The notes under the pieces were generated by a model, which worked only from the letters and a program-made list of their open reading frames with translations, was not told where the DNA came from and made no database searches. Below, in pieces: positions 62,114 through 64,000 of a DNA stretch of 64,000 nucleotides. The translations under genes were made by a program, and so were the position numbers. How positions within the stretch are numbered: the first letter of the stretch is position 1; each line of letters begins with the position of its first letter. Source of the stretch: Sphingomonas melonis (GTDB lineage: Bacteria > Pseudomonadota > Alphaproteobacteria > Sphingomonadales > Sphingomonadaceae); contig NZ_JACCBY010000008.1 of NCBI RefSeq assembly GCF_013409985.1, positions 92,193 to 156,192 of the forward strand, given 5' to 3'.

Positions 62114-63016
62114 ATGACCCGCGATGTGCTCGTCACCGGCGGTAACGGCCAGCTCGGCCGCGAACTCGCCCGTACCGCCTGGCCGCAGGGCTGGCGCGCC
62201 GTCGCGCTCGGTCGCGACAGGCTCGACCTCGGCGATCCCGCCGCCATCGCCGCGACGATCGCCGGTGGCTATGACGGGCAGCCATGGGCGGCGGTGATCA
62301 ACGCCGCGGCCTATACCGCGGTCGACAAGGCGGAGAGCGACGTCGTTGCCGCCTGGACGGTCAACGCGCTGGCGCCCGCCGCGCTCGGCGCGGCCTGCGC
62401 CGTGGCGGCCATCCCGCTCGTCCAAGTCTCGACCGACTATGTCTTCGCCGGCGACAGGCAGGGCGCGTGGCAGGTCGACGATCCCGTCGGTCCGCTCGGC
62501 GTCTATGGCGCGTCGAAGCTGGGCGGCGAGCTCGCCGTCCGCACCTCGGGCGCGCGCGCGGCAATCGTCCGCACCGCCTGGGTCGTTTCGGCGCAGGGCG
62601 CGAATTTCGTCAAGACGATGCTGCGCCTTGCGGCCGACCGCGACCAGCTGCGCGTCGTCGCCGACCAGCACGGCAGCCCGACGAGCGCGGCCGACCTTGC
62701 CGCGGCGCTGGCGACGATTGCGGTGCGGCTCGCCGACGATCCCGCCGCGCCGACCGGCACCTTCCATTTCAGCAACGCCGGCGAGACGACCTGGGCCGAT
62801 TTCGCGCGCGAGATCTTCCGGCAGAGCGGGCAGCGCGGCGGCCCCTCGGCTGCGGTCGAGGGGATCGCGACCAGCGATTATCCCACCCCGGCGCGGCGCC
62901 CGGCCAATTCGCTGCTCAGCCACGACGCCATCCATACCGCCTACGGCATCGTGCCGCGTTCCTGGGACGCCGCCCTTGCCGACATCCTCGACGAACTGAT
63001 CGGAGCACCGCAATGA
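62114..63016 (+). CDS. rfbD: dTDP-4-dehydrorhamnose reductase
   Basis: 300 residues. VLVTGGNGQLGRELARTAWP, NAAAYTAVDKAESD, VQVSTDYVFAGDRQG and YGASKLGGEL (intact YxxxK, in contrast to the homologue at 53263), with ADQHGSPTSAADLA. Last step to dTDP-L-rhamnose. A GTG at 62102 is also in frame; the ATG at 62114 with GGA at -9 is preferred. The upstream gap contains a short dispersed repeat (62088-62116). Confidence 0.94.
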   Translation: MTRDVLVTGGNGQLGRELARTAWPQGWRAVALGRDRLDLGDPAAIAATIAGGYDGQPWAAVINAAAYTAVDKAESDVVAAWTVNALAPAALGAACAVAAIPLVQVSTDYVFAGDRQGAWQVDDPVGPLGVYGASKLGGELAVRTSGARAAIVRTAWVVSAQGANFVKTMLRLAADRDQLRVVADQHGSPTSAADLAAALATIAVRLADDPAAPTGTFHFSNAGETTWADFAREIFRQSGQRGGPSAAVEGIATSDYPTPARRPANSLLSHDAIHTAYGIVPRSWDAALADILDELIGAPQ

Positions 63017-63882
63017 AGGGCATCATCCTCGCAGGGGGTTCGGGCACCCGCCTCCACCCGGCGACGCTGGCGGTCAACAAGCAGCTGCTGCCGGTCTACG
63101 ACAAGCCGATGATCTATTACCCGCTGTCGGTGCTGATGCTCGCCGGCATCCGCGACGTGCTGATCATCTCGAGTCCGGAATATATCGACAATTATCGCCG
63201 CCTGTTCGGCGACGGCTCGCCGTTCGGACTGCGCATTGACTATGCCGAGCAGCTGCGGCCCGAGGGGCTGGCGCAGGCGTTCACGATCGGCGCGGACTTC
63301 ATCGGCGGCGATCCCGTCGCGCTGGTGCTGGGCGACAATATCTTCTTCGGTGCGCATTTCACGGCGCTTCTCGCCCGCGCAGCCGCCCGTCCTGTCGGCG
63401 CGACGATCTTCTCCTATCACGTCGAGGATCCCATGCGCTACGGCGTGATCGAGTTCGGCGAGGGCGGCCGTGTGATCAGCATCGAGGAAAAGCCCGCGCA
63501 GCCCAAGTCGAACCATGCGGTGACCGGCCTGTATTTCTACGACAATCGCGTCGTCCAATATGCCCGCGACCTCAAGCCGAGCGAGCGTGGCGAACTTGAG
63601 ATCACCGACATCAACCGCCTCTACATGGAAGCGGGCGACCTCTATGTCGAGCAGATGGGGCGTGGCTATGCCTGGCTCGACACCGGCACGCACGACAGCC
63701 TGCTCGAAGCGGGCGAGTTCGTGCGCACCCTCCAGCAACGCCAGGGTATACAGATCGCCTGTCTTGAGGAAATTGCATATGAACAGGGCTTTATCTCGGC
63801 AGAGGAAGCGCATGCGCGTGGCGAGATGTTCAAGAAAACGGCTTATGGGCGGGCGATCTTGAAAGCGGTGGATCGCGCCTGA
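63013..63882 (+). CDS. rfbA: glucose-1-phosphate thymidylyltransferase
   Basis: 289 residues. LAGGSGTRLHPATLAVNKQL, LPVYDKPMIYYPLSVLMLAG, LVLGDNIFFG and DTGTHDSLLEAGEFV. It makes dTDP-glucose from dTTP and glucose-1-phosphate. The ATG overlaps the TGA of rfbD (ATGA). Ends the rmlCBDA operon, ~18 bp before the IS5-type fragment. Confidence 0.97.
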   Translation: MKGIILAGGSGTRLHPATLAVNKQLLPVYDKPMIYYPLSVLMLAGIRDVLIISSPEYIDNYRRLFGDGSPFGLRIDYAEQLRPEGLAQAFTIGADFIGGDPVALVLGDNIFFGAHFTALLARAAARPVGATIFSYHVEDPMRYGVIEFGEGGRVISIEEKPAQPKSNHAVTGLYFYDNRVVQYARDLKPSERGELEITDINRLYMEAGDLYVEQMGRGYAWLDTGTHDSLLEAGEFVRTLQQRQGIQIACLEEIAYEQGFISAEEAHARGEMFKKTAYGRAILKAVDRA

Positions 63883-63900
63883 TCCCGGTAAAGGACGCCT

Positions 63901-64000
63901 TAGGCGCTGTCTGCATTCATGCTAGCCAGATCATGGCACATGCGAGATGGACGAAGCCCATGAAGGCGGAAATGGTCTTCTCGCATCGCAGGGCGATACG
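63901..64000 (-). mobile_element. end of an IS5-family insertion sequence (cut by window edge)
   Basis: Begins around GGCGCTGTCTG, typical of IS5/IS427-type ends, and contains the transposase 3' end. The exact IS boundary and target duplication cannot be fixed without the other end. Confidence 0.6.
63917..64000 (-). CDS. IS5-family transposase, C-terminal 27 residues
   Basis: A minus-strand frame open at the window edge encodes RIALRCEKTISAFMGFVHLA then CAMIWLA and stops at 63917. The R-x-A-L-R-C-E-K-T motif followed by a hydrophobic end is the conserved C-terminus of IS5/IS427-type transposases. Only the end is visible, so integrity is unknown. Confidence 0.75.
   Translation of the reverse strand, partial: RIALRCEKTISAFMGFVHLACAMIWLA

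Noticed and set aside
61007..63013. 668-codon minus-strand frame across rfbB and rfbD
   Set aside because: Antisense shadow: rfbB and rfbD on the plus strand carry complete catalytic motifs.
1..64000. CRISPR array, tRNA, rRNA or prophage genes
   Set aside because: No regularly spaced direct repeats, no cloverleaf or rRNA-like segment, and no phage structural genes were found on reading both strands.

Overview
The window looks like a chromosomal segment of a Sphingomonas-type alphaproteobacterium. The evidence is high GC, a long TonB-dependent receptor with a sphingomonad-style signal and plug, several c-di-GMP and chemotaxis genes, bactofilin next to an M23 peptidase, dispersed inverted-repeat elements, and a sphingan-like exopolysaccharide (EPS) locus with a dTDP-rhamnose operon. 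This assignment is inferred from gene content, not from a database search.

Layout. (1) 1-9.4 kb: sensing and signalling. A PAS/HTH protein cut by the left edge, a flavin-binding split-barrel protein, two tandem methyl-accepting chemotaxis proteins (MCPs) sharing an unusual C-terminal tail, a ClC chloride channel, a GAF-GGDEF cyclase and a Crp/Fnr regulator. (2) 9.5-19.7 kb: small genes. These include a hemerythrin-like protein, two short genes of 51 and 59 codons, a ParD-like antitoxin coupled to a second methionine aminopeptidase behind a clean promoter/operator, a degenerate GGDEF protein, a PQQ-type sugar dehydrogenase lipoprotein, and an Xre/MbcA-RES toxin-antitoxin pair. (3) 19.75-27.0 kb, minus strand: a translationally coupled glycosyltransferase cluster. 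Its first gene is a sucrose-phosphate-synthase-like transferase fused to a HAD phosphatase, and it ends with a pyruvyl transferase and a GT2. (4) 27.1-34.7 kb: another MCP, M23 peptidase plus bactofilin, an HNH protein and the TonB-dependent receptor. (5) 34.9-37.0 kb: a tyrosine recombinase with a 26-bp inverted repeat just upstream of it, then about 1.1 kb of AT-rich sequence with no convincing gene. (6) 37.0-60.1 kb: a lower-GC EPS locus. It has an alkaline-phosphatase-superfamily membrane transferase, a Tat-exported beta-helix protein coupled to a Wzy-like polymerase, a second Wzy/WaaL-like protein, Wza- and Wzc-type export proteins, GDP-fucose enzymes, CDP-glucose/CDP-4-keto-6-deoxyglucose enzymes followed by a reductase-like and a mutase-like protein, a Wzx flippase and five glycosyltransferases. 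(7) 60.4-63.9 kb: rmlCBDA (dTDP-rhamnose), back at high GC. (8) 63.9-64.0 kb: the 3' end of an IS5-type transposase cut by the right edge.

Together regions 6 and 7 can supply GDP-fucose (from GDP-mannose made elsewhere), a CDP-6-deoxyhexose that may be converted to a furanose, and dTDP-rhamnose. They can also assemble a repeat unit, flip it (Wzx), polymerise it (Wzy) and export it (Wzc/Wza). No priming glycosyl-phosphate transferase is visible, so that step must lie outside the window. The recombinase, the composition step, the AT-rich stretch and the IS fragment together suggest that regions 5 and 6 were acquired or remodelled horizontally. No tRNA, rRNA or CRISPR array was seen.
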